A DNA stretch of 64,000 nucleotides, taken from assembly GCF_030651915.1 (NCBI RefSeq), contig NZ_JAUSBV010000002.1, forward strand, positions 200,414 to 264,413, in the 5' to 3' direction. The DNA is from Parvibaculum sp. (GTDB taxonomy: Bacteria; Pseudomonadota; Alphaproteobacteria; Parvibaculales; Parvibaculaceae). This document shows positions 42,798 to 51,828 of the stretch, one piece after another; the first letter of the stretch is position 1; every line of letters begins with the position of its first letter. The notes beneath the pieces are model-generated. The model was not told the origin of the DNA. It saw only the letters and a program-made list of their open reading frames with translations, and did not search any database. A program made the translations under genes and the position numbers.

Positions 42798-44180
42798 TCA
42801 GGCGACGCCGAGATCCTTCGCCGTCAGGTCGATGCAGCGGCGGGCGAGGGTGAAAAGCTCATCCAGTTCGCTCCCGGTGATCGTCAGCGGCGGGCTCAGC
42901 ACCATGGTGTCGCCAATGGCGCGCATGATGAGGCCGTTGGCAAAGCAGTGATTGCGGCAGATCGCGCCGACGGTACCGAGATCGGGGAATTTCTCGCGGG
43001 TCTTGCGGTTCTTCACAAGCTCGATGGCGCCGAGAAGACCGACACCGCGCGTGCCGCCCACCAGCGGATGATCGCCCAGCTCGGCGAGACGTTTCTGGAA
43101 ATGCGCGCCGGTGGCGCCGCCCGCCTTTTCGACCAGCTTTTCCTTCTGGATGATCTCGAGATTGGCGAGTGCGACGGCACAGGCGACCGGGTGGCCGGAA
43201 TAGGTGAAGCCGTGCGACCACTCCTCGTCGGAATTGAAGACGACATCGCCGACGCGCTTTCCGAGGCCGACGGCGGCGATCGGCTGATAGCCCGACGACA
43301 GGCCCTTGGCCATGTTGATCATGTCGGGCTCGATGCCGAAAGTGTCGGAGCCGAACCAGTTGCCGGTGCGGCCGAAGCCGCAGATCACTTCATCGACATG
43401 CAGCAGCACATCGTATTTCCTGCAGATGCGCTGGATCTCGGCCCAGTAGTTCGGCGGCGGGATAATCAGGCCACCCGCGCCCTGCACGGGCTCGGCGACA
43501 AAGGCGGCGACATTCTCGGCACCGAGCTCGAGAATTTTTTCTTCAAGGCTGCGCGCGGTGATCAGGCCGTGTTCTTCCGGCGTACGCTCGCCGCCTTCGG
43601 CGAACCAGTCCGGACATTCGACATGAACGAAGCCCGGCATCGGCAGGTCGGATTGCGGGTGCATATGGGTCAGGCCCGACAGCGACGCCGCCACCATGGT
43701 CACGCCGTGATAGGCCTTCTTGCGGGCGATGAAGATCTTCTTGTCGGGCTTGCCCTGCAGGTTCCAGAAATAGCGGATGATCTTGACCGCGCTGTCATTT
43801 CCTTCGGAACCCGAATTGGCAAAGAAGAAGCGATCGATGCCCTTGGGGCAGACTTCCGAAAGTTTCTGCGACAGTTCGGCCGCGTAGGGATTGGTCGTCT
43901 GGAAGAAGTTGTTGTAGTAGGACAGTTCCTTCAGCGCCTTGTAGCCGGCCTGCGCCAGTTCCTCGCGGCCATAGCCGACCTGCACGCACCAGAGACCGGC
44001 CATGCCGTCGATGAGACGCGCGCCTTCGGAATCGTAAAGGTAGACGCCTTCGGCATGGGTGATGACACGCGCGCCCTTCGCGGCGAGATCCTTGTGCGTG
44101 GTGAAGGGGTGGAGGTGATGGGCGGCGTCCATCTCCTGCCAGCGTTTGGTCTGATTTGAAATCGTTGCGGTCTGCGACAT
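42798..44180 (-). CDS. Class III aminotransferase, putrescine/polyamine-pyruvate type
   Basis: A 460-residue PLP enzyme of the omega-aminotransferase group. HPFTTHKDLAAKGARVITHAEGVYLYDSEGARLIDGMAGLWCVQVGYG is the characteristic start, FANSGSEGNDSAVKIIRYFW binds PLP, DEVICGFGRTG is the Asp motif, and the Schiff-base Lys is in INMAKGLSSGYQPIAAVG. This form is close to SpuC-like putrescine-pyruvate aminotransferases. Its neighbours, a glutamine synthetase homologue and a PuuD-like hydrolase, support a polyamine role. A perfect hairpin (44225-44244) lies upstream. The symbol spuC is plausible but not proven. Confidence 0.9.
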   Translation of the reverse strand: MSQTATISNQTKRWQEMDAAHHLHPFTTHKDLAAKGARVITHAEGVYLYDSEGARLIDGMAGLWCVQVGYGREELAQAGYKALKELSYYNNFFQTTNPYAAELSQKLSEVCPKGIDRFFFANSGSEGNDSAVKIIRYFWNLQGKPDKKIFIARKKAYHGVTMVAASLSGLTHMHPQSDLPMPGFVHVECPDWFAEGGERTPEEHGLITARSLEEKILELGAENVAAFVAEPVQGAGGLIIPPPNYWAEIQRICRKYDVLLHVDEVICGFGRTGNWFGSDTFGIEPDMINMAKGLSSGYQPIAAVGLGKRVGDVVFNSDEEWSHGFTYSGHPVACAVALANLEIIQKEKLVEKAGGATGAHFQKRLAELGDHPLVGGTRGVGLLGAIELVKNRKTREKFPDLGTVGAICRNHCFANGLIMRAIGDTMVLSPPLTITGSELDELFTLARRCIDLTAKDLGVA

Positions 44181-44224
44181 GAAAGTGCTCCGTATCCGAA
44201 CGGCTGATGGGATTGTGTCGGAAA

Positions 44225-44244
44225 GCGCGGACGGAAGTCCGCGC
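44225..44244. promoter_or_regulatory. Hairpin between the small membrane gene and the aminotransferase
   Basis: GCGCGGAC pairs with GTCCGCGC around GGAA. It sits 45-65 bp upstream of the aminotransferase start and downstream of the small membrane gene. No T-tract follows on either strand, so it may be an mRNA-processing or regulatory hairpin. Confidence 0.6.
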
Positions 44245-44348
44245 GAGGAGCTGCGCTATGGGTTGTAGCCGATGCGCGCGCAGAGGATTAGAAGTTCGTG
44301 CTTCTGTCCCCGGTTCATATGCAGACAAGTGCGGAACATATGGGCATT

Positions 44349-44627
44349 CTACACAAAGGCCATGAAAGAAGCCAGAACCCCCGCCAATGCGACGGGCGTC
44401 AGCATGATTGACACGGCCCAACCGGCTCGAAATCGATCAAATTGCTTCCACGCCAATGCGGGTGCGACAATACAAAAAACAGGCAAAGCCAGCACGGGCG
44501 CTATGGTTAGCCACTGCAGGCCGCCTGCCATTCCGGATACGGCCAATGCGGCGCCAAGCAGATAGAGCGCTGGCAGGAAGATCACCAAGTTGATAACGGT
44601 GCCAGTCCAGAGTAGCGCCCGCATCAT
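44349..44627 (-). CDS. Small membrane protein
   Basis: A 92-residue protein with two or three hydrophobic segments: LLWTGTVINLVIFLPALYLLGAALA, LTIAPVLALPVFCIVAPALAW and VSIMLTPVALAGVLASF. No family is recognised. It starts only 2 bp beyond the glutamine synthetase stop region; a GTG at 44633 would overlap that stop (GTGA). The position between a glutamine synthetase and an aminotransferase gene suggests cotranscription with the polyamine-like cluster. The function is unknown; a role as a membrane partner is a guess. Confidence 0.75.
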   Translation of the reverse strand: MMRALLWTGTVINLVIFLPALYLLGAALAVSGMAGGLQWLTIAPVLALPVFCIVAPALAWKQFDRFRAGWAVSIMLTPVALAGVLASFMAFV

Positions 44628-44629
44628 CC

Positions 44630-46012
44630 TCACACGTTCAGCAACAAATGCTCGCGTTCCCAGGCCGAGATCACCTGCTGATAGGCCTCATGTTCGGTCA
44701 GCTTGACGTCCATGTAGACCTGCACGAAATCCTGGCCGAGCACTTCCTTCAGTTCAGACGAGGTGCGCAGATTGTCGAGGGCGTCGAGGAGATGGCGCGG
44801 CAGGGCGTAGCGCTTGCTGTCATAGGCATTGCCGGTCATTTCCTTGGTCGGCTTCAGATCGTTGATCATGCCGATGTAACCGCAGGCCAGCGAGGTGGCG
44901 ATGGCGAGGTAAGGATTGGCGTCGGCGCCCGGCACGCGGTTTTCGATGCGGCGGCCGTTGCGCTTGGCCTCCGGCACGCGCAGGCCCACCGTGCGGTTTT
45001 CGTGGCCCCAATGGGTGTTGATGGGGGCGGCGTGGTCGCGGACGATGCGGCGGTAGGAATTGACGTTGGGCGCAATCAGCGCCATCGCGTCGGGCAGGAA
45101 TTTCTGCAAGCCGGCGATATAGGCGAGGAAGAGTTTGGTGTCCTTGCCCTGTTTGGTCGCGAAGAGATTGTCGCCGGTCTCGTTGTCGACGATCGACTGG
45201 TGGATATGCATGGCGCTGCCGGGCTCGCCCTCATAGGGTTTGGCCATGAAGGTCGCATAGATGCCGTGGCGCAGCGCCGCCTGACGCATGGTGCGCTTGA
45301 AGAGGAAGGCCTGATCGGCGATTTCAAGCGGGTCGCCATGGTCGAAATTGATCTCGACCTGGGCGGCGCCCGATTCATGGATCAGCGTATCGATGTCGAG
45401 ATCCTGCGCCTCGCAGAAATCGTACATGTCCTCGAAGATCGGATCGAATTCGTTGACCGCGTCGATGCCGTAGGACTGGCGCGCGGTTTCCTGACGGCCA
45501 TTGGCGCCGACCGGCGGCTCCAGCGGATAGTCGGGGTCGATATTCTTGGCCGCCAGATAAAATTCGATCTCGGGCGCGACGACGGGTTGCCAGCCTTTTT
45601 CGTCGAAGAGCGCCAGCACGCGCTTCAACACGTTGCGCGGCGCGATCGGCACCGGGCGGCCGTCGCGATAATTCGCATCGCAGATAATCTGCGCCGTCGG
45701 CTCGTCGTACCAGGGCACGATACGCACGGTCGTGGGATCGGGATCGAGGATGATGTCGGGTTCGATGTCGCCCAGGAAATCGCTGTCGACATAATCGCCG
45801 GTCACCGTCTGGCCGAAAATCGATTCCGGCAGTTTCAGCGAACGTTCGTTGAGGCCGGTGACAAACTTCCGTGTCGGGATGATCTTGCCACGCGCAATGC
45901 CGGCCATGTCCGAGACCATGCATTCGACCTCGGTGATGCGGCGGTCCTTAAGCCACTTGACCAGGTCTTCCGTGCTGCCGACCTTCTCCGTCTTTTCCTC
46001 GCCCATCGCCAT
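44630..46012 (-). CDS. Glutamine synthetase family protein (gamma-glutamylpolyamine synthetase type)
   Basis: A 460-residue glutamine synthetase-fold enzyme. MVSDMAGIARGKIIP is the beta-grasp start; EIEFYLAAKNIDPDYPLEP and INFDHGDPLEIADQAFLFKRTMRQAALRHGIYATFMAKPYEGEPGSAMHIHQS form the metal/ATP site. NTHWGHENRTVGLRVPEAK and NRVPGADANPYLAIATSLACG follow. This subclass (PuuA/SpuI) attaches glutamate to putrescine. The upstream overlap with the PuuD-like gene and the aminotransferase downstream fit that pathway. The start is the ATG at 46012, 65 bp inside the PuuD-like gene. Confidence 0.87.
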   Translation of the reverse strand: MAMGEEKTEKVGSTEDLVKWLKDRRITEVECMVSDMAGIARGKIIPTRKFVTGLNERSLKLPESIFGQTVTGDYVDSDFLGDIEPDIILDPDPTTVRIVPWYDEPTAQIICDANYRDGRPVPIAPRNVLKRVLALFDEKGWQPVVAPEIEFYLAAKNIDPDYPLEPPVGANGRQETARQSYGIDAVNEFDPIFEDMYDFCEAQDLDIDTLIHESGAAQVEINFDHGDPLEIADQAFLFKRTMRQAALRHGIYATFMAKPYEGEPGSAMHIHQSIVDNETGDNLFATKQGKDTKLFLAYIAGLQKFLPDAMALIAPNVNSYRRIVRDHAAPINTHWGHENRTVGLRVPEAKRNGRRIENRVPGADANPYLAIATSLACGYIGMINDLKPTKEMTGNAYDSKRYALPRHLLDALDNLRTSSELKEVLGQDFVQVYMDVKLTEHEAYQQVISAWEREHLLLNV

Positions 46013-46844
46013 GGGGCACCTTGCTTTCCTGTGTCGCCGTGTTGTTCGCGGATGCTTCGCGCACCGCGTCTCCGAATGCCCGGAACAATTTTTGCGAAAC
46101 CGGGTTTTCCCAATAGCGCCATTCCGGATGCCATTGTACGCCGAGCGCAAAGGCCCTGGCGTTCGTTACGCGCATTGCCTCGATCGTGCCGTCGGCGGCG
46201 CGACCCTCAATGGTCAGGCCGGGCCCGAGTTTCGCGACGCCCTGGCCGTGCAGCGAATTGACCTCGATCACCGGCTGGCCGATGAGCCGTTCGAAGACCC
46301 CGCCCGGTGTCAGCGTCACCTCATGCGCGGGGCCGTACTGGATTTCGAGCGGGTCGTCCTTCGCCTCGCGATGATCGAGGCGCGGCGCGAAACCTTCCTC
46401 GCCCGGCTCTTCCTGCAGATGCTGATGAAGCGTGCCGCCAAAGGCGACATTCAATTCCTGAAAGCCCCGACAGACGGCGAAGAAGGGTACGCCGCGCGCC
46501 ACACAGGCGCGAATGAGGTCGAGGGTCAAGGCATCGCGCTGGCGATCGAGCAACACGCCCTCGCGCGGCGGTGAGCCACCGTAAATGTCCGGGTGGACAT
46601 TCGAGTGCGAGCCGGTCAGGAAAATCCCGTCGCAGAGCGCAAAGATGTCATCGAGATCGGCGGCGGTGTCGACCGGCGCACGGGGCACCGGCAGCAGCAC
46701 GGGCTGGCAGTCCGCACCACCATCCACGGCGGCGATGTATTTTTCGCCGACGGCATGGAAAGGATGCGGCCCCAGCATCTTGACGTCGCAAGGCACGCCG
46801 ACAATCGGGCGCCGCTTCGCGGGGTTCAGGGATTTCCGGGTCAT
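45948..46844 (-). CDS. Gamma-glutamyl-gamma-aminobutyrate hydrolase (PuuD/SpuA) family protein
   Basis: A 298-residue class I glutamine amidotransferase-like hydrolase. RPIVGVPCDVKMLGPHPFHAVGEKYIAAV and IFLTGSHSNVHPDIYGG lead to the nucleophile Cys in FAVCRGFQELNVAFGGTLHQHLQ, with the His-Glu pair in GVQWHPEW. It would release glutamate from gamma-glutamyl-GABA in the putrescine pathway. The 3' end overlaps the glutamine synthetase start by 65 bp, the C-terminal tail (GDGRGKDGEGRQHGRPGQVA) being an unconserved extension encoded in the overlap. Confidence 0.9.
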   Translation of the reverse strand: MTRKSLNPAKRRPIVGVPCDVKMLGPHPFHAVGEKYIAAVDGGADCQPVLLPVPRAPVDTAADLDDIFALCDGIFLTGSHSNVHPDIYGGSPPREGVLLDRQRDALTLDLIRACVARGVPFFAVCRGFQELNVAFGGTLHQHLQEEPGEEGFAPRLDHREAKDDPLEIQYGPAHEVTLTPGGVFERLIGQPVIEVNSLHGQGVAKLGPGLTIEGRAADGTIEAMRVTNARAFALGVQWHPEWRYWENPVSQKLFRAFGDAVREASANNTATQESKVPHGDGRGKDGEGRQHGRPGQVA

Positions 46845-46857
46845 GCCGGATCAAATT

Positions 46858-46880
46858 ACCACGTCTGACCCCTGCGTGGT
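46858..46880. promoter_or_regulatory. Inverted repeat upstream of the PuuD-like gene
   Basis: ACCACG and CGTGGT (46858-46863 and 46875-46880) are separated by 11 bp, in the 82-bp gap upstream of the PuuD-like gene. It is a candidate operator for the polyamine cluster. A second small dyad GTCGA-N6-TCGAC is at 46903-46918. Confidence 0.4.
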
Positions 46881-46926
46881 CAAGGCGCAGCGACCGCGCG
46901 CTGTCGAGTATATTCGACGGAAATGC

Positions 46927-47628
46927 TTATCTCTTGCCGCCGATCGCGGGGCGTTGCTCGTCGCGCAGGGTAAAGAGCGCATTGTCGGCGCGGATGCCCG
47001 ATTGGACATTGCGTAGCGCCACCGTCGTTTGCAGGCCCTGCGCGTCGGTGACGACCCATTGGCGGAGTTGCAGGTTGGGCTGGTCGAAAATCAGCGTGAT
47101 CTGGCCCGGCGCTTCGCCGGCGCGGTCGGCCAGCGTGATCAGCAATGCGCCGGGCTGGCTCTCGACATTGAGAACCCGGGCGCTTCTGGCGAGGTCGACA
47201 TCGGCGGCAAGGAAGAGGCTCAGCGGTGTCGACGCGATCGGGTAGCGCTGCGCGGGCGAGGCGCTGTCCTTGACGGCGACCCAGGTGCCGTCGGCCACGA
47301 CCAGCAAATTCTCCGGGGGCTGATATTCGAAACGCAGGCGGCCGGGGCGGCGCAGATAGAATTTTCCTTCGGCGACCGAGCCGTCGGGGCCGAGCTGCAG
47401 AAAGTCACCCTGCATGTTTTCCAGTGCCGCCAGATAGGCGCTCGCCGCCGCAAGCGCGGCGTCGTCGCCCTGGGCCGCCGAGGCGGCATCCGTGGTCTCG
47501 GCGCGCGCGCTGCCACCGGCGCTGACAAAGGCCAGAAACAGCATGCCCAAGCCGGCCACAGCTGCGGCGAAAAGCATGCCCTGACGGCGGCGGCGGTTTT
47601 GTTCGATATCTCTCATGACCGTAAACAT
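46927..47628 (-). CDS. lolA: Outer-membrane lipoprotein carrier protein LolA family
   Basis: A periplasmic chaperone that carries lipoproteins from the LolCDE complex to the outer membrane. The protein has 233 residues. A signal segment GMLFAAAVAGLGMLFLAFVSAGGSARA is followed by the mature part. YLAALENMQGDFLQLGPDGSVAEGKFYLRRPGRLRFEYQPPENLLVVADGTWVAVKD is the LolA hallmark, an incomplete beta-barrel. The ATG at 47628, with AAAGG six bases before it, is favoured. It lies 97 bp downstream of ftsK. Confidence 0.92.
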   Translation of the reverse strand: MFTVMRDIEQNRRRRQGMLFAAAVAGLGMLFLAFVSAGGSARAETTDAASAAQGDDAALAAASAYLAALENMQGDFLQLGPDGSVAEGKFYLRRPGRLRFEYQPPENLLVVADGTWVAVKDSASPAQRYPIASTPLSLFLAADVDLARSARVLNVESQPGALLITLADRAGEAPGQITLIFDQPNLQLRQWVVTDAQGLQTTVALRNVQSGIRADNALFTLRDEQRPAIGGKR

Positions 47629-47725
47629 GGGCAACCTTTGTGGCGAAATCTGGAGGCTGGCAGGGCGTTTTGGCGACCTTGTCTTATCGGAACATTAACG
47701 ACCCGCCGTCGGGGTTCCGTCGCAA

Positions 47726-50401
47726 TCAGCGCTCGCCGACCAGAACCTCGCGCTTTCCCTGATGATTGGGCGGGCTGACCACGCCCTGTTCTTCCATAAG
47801 CTCGATCAGCCGCGCGGCGCGGTTATAGCCGATCTGCAAGCGACGCTGGATGTAGCTGGTCGAGGCGCGCTTGTCGCGGGCGACGATGGCCACAGCCTTG
47901 TCGTAGAGATCGTCGCCTGAACCGGGGCTGTCGAAGGCGAAGGGATCGCCGCCCTCGTCTTCCTCGGCGGTGATCGCTTCGAGATATTCGGGCACGCCCT
48001 GCTTCTTCAGGAAGGTCACGACTTTCTCGACTTCCTCGTCGGAGACGAAGGGGCCGTGGACGCGGCGGATGCGGCCGCCGCCGGCCATGTAGAGCATGTC
48101 GCCCTGGCCGAGCAATTGTTCGGCGCCCTGTTCGCCGAGGATCGTGCGGCTGTCGATCTTCGATGTCACCTGGAAGGAAATGCGGGTCGGGAAGTTCGCC
48201 TTGATGGTGCCGGTGATGACGTCGACGGAGGGACGCTGCGTTGCGGTGATGATGTGGATGCCGGCGGCGCGGGCCATCTGCGCGAGGCGCTGGACGGCGG
48301 CTTCGATCTCCTTGCCGGCGACCATCATCAGGTCGGCCATTTCGTCGACGATGACGACGATGAAGGGCATGGGCGCAAGGTCCATTTCCTCTTCCTCGTA
48401 GATCGCCTCGCCCGATTCGCGGTCGAAGCCGGTCTGCACGGTGCGCACCAGCACCTCGCCGCGGGCGTTCGCCTCGGAGACGCGGGTGTTGTAACCGTCG
48501 ATATTCCGTACACCGACTTTCGACATCTTGCGGTAGCGGTCTTCCATTTCCTTGACGACCCATTTCAGCGCCACGACGGCCTTTTTGGGCTCGGTGACGA
48601 CGGGGGCCAGGAGATGGGGAATGCCGTCATAGACGCTGAGCTCCAGCATCTTGGGATCGATCATGATCAGTTTGCACTGGTCGGGTGAGAGCCGGTAAAG
48701 CAGCGACAGGATCATCGTGTTGATGCCGACCGATTTGCCGGAGCCGGTGGTGCCGGCGATCAGCAGATGCGGCATGCGCGTCAGATCCGACAGCACCGGC
48801 TCGCCGCCGATATTCTTGCCGAGCGCCAGCGTCAGCTTCGATCCGGAATTCTCGTAGTCGCGGCTTTCGAGCAATTCGCGCAGATAGACCATTTCGCGGC
48901 GCGCATTGGGCAGCTCGATGCCGATAACGTTGCGGCCCGGCACGACGGCGACGCGGGTCGAGACGGCGCTCATTGAACGAGCGATATCGTCGGCGAGCGA
49001 AATGACGCGCGAGGACTTGATGCCGGGCGCGGGTTCGAGTTCGTAGAGCGTGACGACCGGACCGGGGCGCACCGAAATGATTTCGCCCTTGATGCCGAAA
49101 TCGTCGAGCACGGATTCAAGCAGGCGGGCGTTTGCCTGCAGTGCGTCGTCGGTCAGCTTGGCGGTCAGGGCCGGCGGCTTCGGTTTGGTGAGCAGGCTCA
49201 GCGGTGGCAGTTGATAGTCGCCGGCCGGTTCCAGCTGCAGTTTCGGTTGCGCCTCGCGCGCGGCGCGGTTCGACGGCTTCAGCGGTTTTGTGTCGCTACG
49301 CGCAACGCGCGGGCCGGGCCGGTCGATTTTCGGTTCAACGCGCTCCTCGATGGCGCGCGCATCGCGCGCCTCGCGGCGGCGGGCGCGCCGTTCAGCCGCA
49401 CTTTCAGCCGGGCCGCGCTGGCCGAAGCCGCCGCGGGCGCCTGCGCGAGCGGCATCGATTTCTTCCTGCGACAGCGGCGCATAGTCGCCGCGCCGCAACA
49501 GGCGATCGAGCCCGTCGGTCAGCCGGTCGCCAATTTCCCAGACGAGAATGCGCAAACGGCTCGGCTCGACATCTGGCCGGTGGGGACGGGCGAGCGGCTC
49601 TTCCGCGCCGGCGCGGCGCCGCGGCCGGGCGCCCGAGGCGTAGCGGCGTTCTTCCTCGGCGACGATATTCGCCTTGCGCAGGTCGCGCAGCCAGATGGCG
49701 GCTGCTTTCAGATCGGCAAACGAGATGTCGGTTGCAAACAGGATCAGGAAAAAGACGATCGGTGCCGTCAGCAGCGCTGTCAGCGCCCAGGCCAGCGCCT
49801 CAACCGTGAAGGGCGAAAAAATGCTGAAGCCCAGCGTGGCGAGACCGTCGCCGAGCAAGCCGCCAAGGCCGAGCGCCAGCGGCCAGAAGGCGAAGTGCGG
49901 CATGGCGCTGAGCGCCATGGCGGCGAAAAGCGTGGCGGCAAGCCATGCGGCGACACGCAGGGCCAGCCAGCTGGTACCGCGATGCGCGAAGGCGCGCGCG
50001 CCCCAGACAAAACAGGGGAGCAACAGCAGCAGGCAGGCAAGGCCGAGCGCGTTCAGAAGAATGTCGGCGACATAGGCACCGGGCAGGCCCATCCAGTTGC
50101 CGGGCGGGCGGGTTGTCGCATTGTTGAGGCTCGGATCGTCGATCGACCAGCTCAGCACCGCGAGCAAGCCGAAGGTGCCGAGGGCAAGGAGCGCAACGCC
50201 CAGCCCTTCGAAGACGCGGCGCGCCAGAAAAGCCTGCAACGCCGGCGGCAGATAGGCGAGCGGGTTGACGAGCCAACTCCTCACGCGCTGCATCCTCCGA
50301 TGGCCCCTCGGGGCTTCCTGCTTCCGGGAGCCGTTCCCCGGACGCATCTTGCTCTTCTTCGCTGCGGGCTTGCGGCCGGCCCGCGTCAAGGCACCGATCA
50401 C
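47726..50401 (-). CDS. ftsK: DNA translocase FtsK
   Basis: A septal double-stranded DNA pump coordinating chromosome dimer resolution. The protein has 891 residues. The N-terminal part has about four membrane segments (from FEGLGVALLALGTFGLLAVLSW to WALTALLTAPIVFFLILF). An Arg/Ala/Pro-rich linker covers residues near 250-420. The motor carries Walker A GTTGSGKSVGINTMI near residues 545-560, and VIVDEMADLMMVAGK, ITATQRPSVDVITG and RISFQVTSKIDSRTILGEQGAEQLLGQGDML follow. The C-terminal gamma winged-helix, which reads KOPS sites, is YIQRRLQIGYNRAARLIELMEEQG. It starts with GTG inside the dapC stop (GTGA), so translation is coupled. Confidence 0.97.
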   Translation of the reverse strand: MIGALTRAGRKPAAKKSKMRPGNGSRKQEAPRGHRRMQRVRSWLVNPLAYLPPALQAFLARRVFEGLGVALLALGTFGLLAVLSWSIDDPSLNNATTRPPGNWMGLPGAYVADILLNALGLACLLLLLPCFVWGARAFAHRGTSWLALRVAAWLAATLFAAMALSAMPHFAFWPLALGLGGLLGDGLATLGFSIFSPFTVEALAWALTALLTAPIVFFLILFATDISFADLKAAAIWLRDLRKANIVAEEERRYASGARPRRRAGAEEPLARPHRPDVEPSRLRILVWEIGDRLTDGLDRLLRRGDYAPLSQEEIDAARAGARGGFGQRGPAESAAERRARRREARDARAIEERVEPKIDRPGPRVARSDTKPLKPSNRAAREAQPKLQLEPAGDYQLPPLSLLTKPKPPALTAKLTDDALQANARLLESVLDDFGIKGEIISVRPGPVVTLYELEPAPGIKSSRVISLADDIARSMSAVSTRVAVVPGRNVIGIELPNARREMVYLRELLESRDYENSGSKLTLALGKNIGGEPVLSDLTRMPHLLIAGTTGSGKSVGINTMILSLLYRLSPDQCKLIMIDPKMLELSVYDGIPHLLAPVVTEPKKAVVALKWVVKEMEDRYRKMSKVGVRNIDGYNTRVSEANARGEVLVRTVQTGFDRESGEAIYEEEEMDLAPMPFIVVIVDEMADLMMVAGKEIEAAVQRLAQMARAAGIHIITATQRPSVDVITGTIKANFPTRISFQVTSKIDSRTILGEQGAEQLLGQGDMLYMAGGGRIRRVHGPFVSDEEVEKVVTFLKKQGVPEYLEAITAEEDEGGDPFAFDSPGSGDDLYDKAVAIVARDKRASTSYIQRRLQIGYNRAARLIELMEEQGVVSPPNHQGKREVLVGER

Positions 50402-51630
50402 AGGACCTCCGCCATGCGGGCCAGTGCCTCTTCGGTTTCGCCGATCCCGTCGACCAGCGCGACGCGAATATAGGCCGCGCCGGGATTGCCCGGTGGACCG
50501 TAAGGTGAATCTTCGCGCGAGAGATAGGCGCCCGGCAACACTTTCACGCCGGCCTTGGCCCAGAGCTCACGCGCTGCCCGTTCTCCGTCGCCGACATCGA
50601 GCCAGAGAAAGAAGCCGCCGGGTGGCCGGTAGAAGCCGAAACGATTGCCGAAGACGCGTTCGGCTGCGTCAATCTTGGCGCGGTAGAGATCGCGATTGAC
50701 CGCGGCATGGGCATCGTCGGCCCAGCAGGCCGCGCTGGCGGCCATCAGCGGCAGCGGCACCTGCGGGGCGGCAATGTTGCGGAAATTGCGAAAGCGGGTC
50801 ATCAGGGCGCGGCCGCCGGCGCAGAAGCCGGAGCGCAGGCCCGGCAGACTCGAGCGCTTTGACAACGAGTGAAAGACGATCAGATCGGCGAAAGGGTCGC
50901 CTTGCCCCCGGCTTGCCGCGAGCGCCGCCTGCAGCGCGCCTGCCGGCGGCTTGCGGTCGTAGATGTCGGCATAGCATTCGTCGATTGCCAGCACGATGCC
51001 GTGGCGGCGGGCCAGGGCGATGAGCTGCGTCAGGTAATCATGGCTTGCGACCGCGCCTTGCGGGTTGGCGGGCGAGCAGAAATAGATCATCGCGGTGCGG
51101 GCCAGCAGTTCTTCAGGCAGCGCCTCGAAATCGGGCATGAAGCCGGTCTCTCTGGTGGCCGCCACATAGACCGGCTCGGCGCCTGCCGCCAGCGCGGCGG
51201 CGGCGTAGCACTGATAGAAGGGGTTCGGCATCAGGATTGCCGGGCGCTGCCCGCGTTTTTCGGGCGGGGTGGCGACCAGGGCGATATTGAACAGCGCCTC
51301 ACGGGTGCCATTGACCGGCAGGATCTGAATGTCGGGATCGAGGCCTGCGTCCTTGCCGATGGCCTCGCCGATGCCATAGCGGCGAGCAAGCCAGCCGGCG
51401 GCCGCGGCGCGAAATTCGGCGGTTCCGATAATCGGCGGATATTTGCCGAAAAGGCCCGCATGGCGGTTGATTTCATCGATCACAAAGGACGGAAAAGCGT
51501 GCTGCGGCTCGCCCAGCGACATGACGAGCGGCGGCTTGCCGGGCGCCAGGCCCTCGATCAGCGCGTTGAGGCGCGGAAAGGGGCTGTCGGGCAGGCTGTC
51601 GAAACGGGAGGCGGCGGCACTGTCCGTCAT
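50398..51630 (-). CDS. dapC: Aminotransferase class I/II, succinyldiaminopimelate aminotransferase-like
   Basis: A 410-residue PLP enzyme. PLVMSLGEPQHAFPSFVIDEI is the N-terminal signature of the DapC type, YCSPANPQGAV-like FCSPANPQGAVASHDYL holds the Asn, and the PLP Lys is in FHSLSKRSSLPGLRSGF. The enzyme would make N-succinyl-L,L-2,6-diaminopimelate for lysine and peptidoglycan. The stop overlaps the ftsK GTG start, so dapC-ftsK-lolA form an operon joining cell-wall precursor and septal functions. Other substrates in the family cannot be excluded. Confidence 0.87.
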   Translation of the reverse strand: MTDSAAASRFDSLPDSPFPRLNALIEGLAPGKPPLVMSLGEPQHAFPSFVIDEINRHAGLFGKYPPIIGTAEFRAAAAGWLARRYGIGEAIGKDAGLDPDIQILPVNGTREALFNIALVATPPEKRGQRPAILMPNPFYQCYAAAALAAGAEPVYVAATRETGFMPDFEALPEELLARTAMIYFCSPANPQGAVASHDYLTQLIALARRHGIVLAIDECYADIYDRKPPAGALQAALAASRGQGDPFADLIVFHSLSKRSSLPGLRSGFCAGGRALMTRFRNFRNIAAPQVPLPLMAASAACWADDAHAAVNRDLYRAKIDAAERVFGNRFGFYRPPGGFFLWLDVGDGERAARELWAKAGVKVLPGAYLSREDSPYGPPGNPGAAYIRVALVDGIGETEEALARMAEVL

Positions 51631-51786
51631 GAATCTCGCGCGGGGTCCGGGGTCCGGCCTTGAGGAAATCGGCGGGTCCCGATGGTTAAGCGTCTTGAGC
51701 TGGCGCGATCTTAGCGGTGGCGGTCAGGTGGGTCCAGTGGCGCGGCGTGTCGCACCCGGTGGAAAAAGCTGTGGAATTCCCGCGCC

Positions 51787-51828
51787 TTATCCACACAATT
51801 GCAAGCAAATCATTAACCATTGGTTAAT
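51787..51828. promoter_or_regulatory. DnaA box and CtrA-like palindrome upstream of dapC-ftsK
   Basis: A perfect DnaA box TTATCCACA lies at 51787-51795, followed by the dyad ATTAACCA-T-TGGTTAAT at 51812-51828, which contains two CtrA half-sites (TTAACCAT and its inverse). They occupy the 235-bp gap (51631-51865) upstream of dapC-ftsK-lolA and downstream of amt1. Both proteins are cell-cycle regulators in alphaproteobacteria. Confidence 0.65.
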
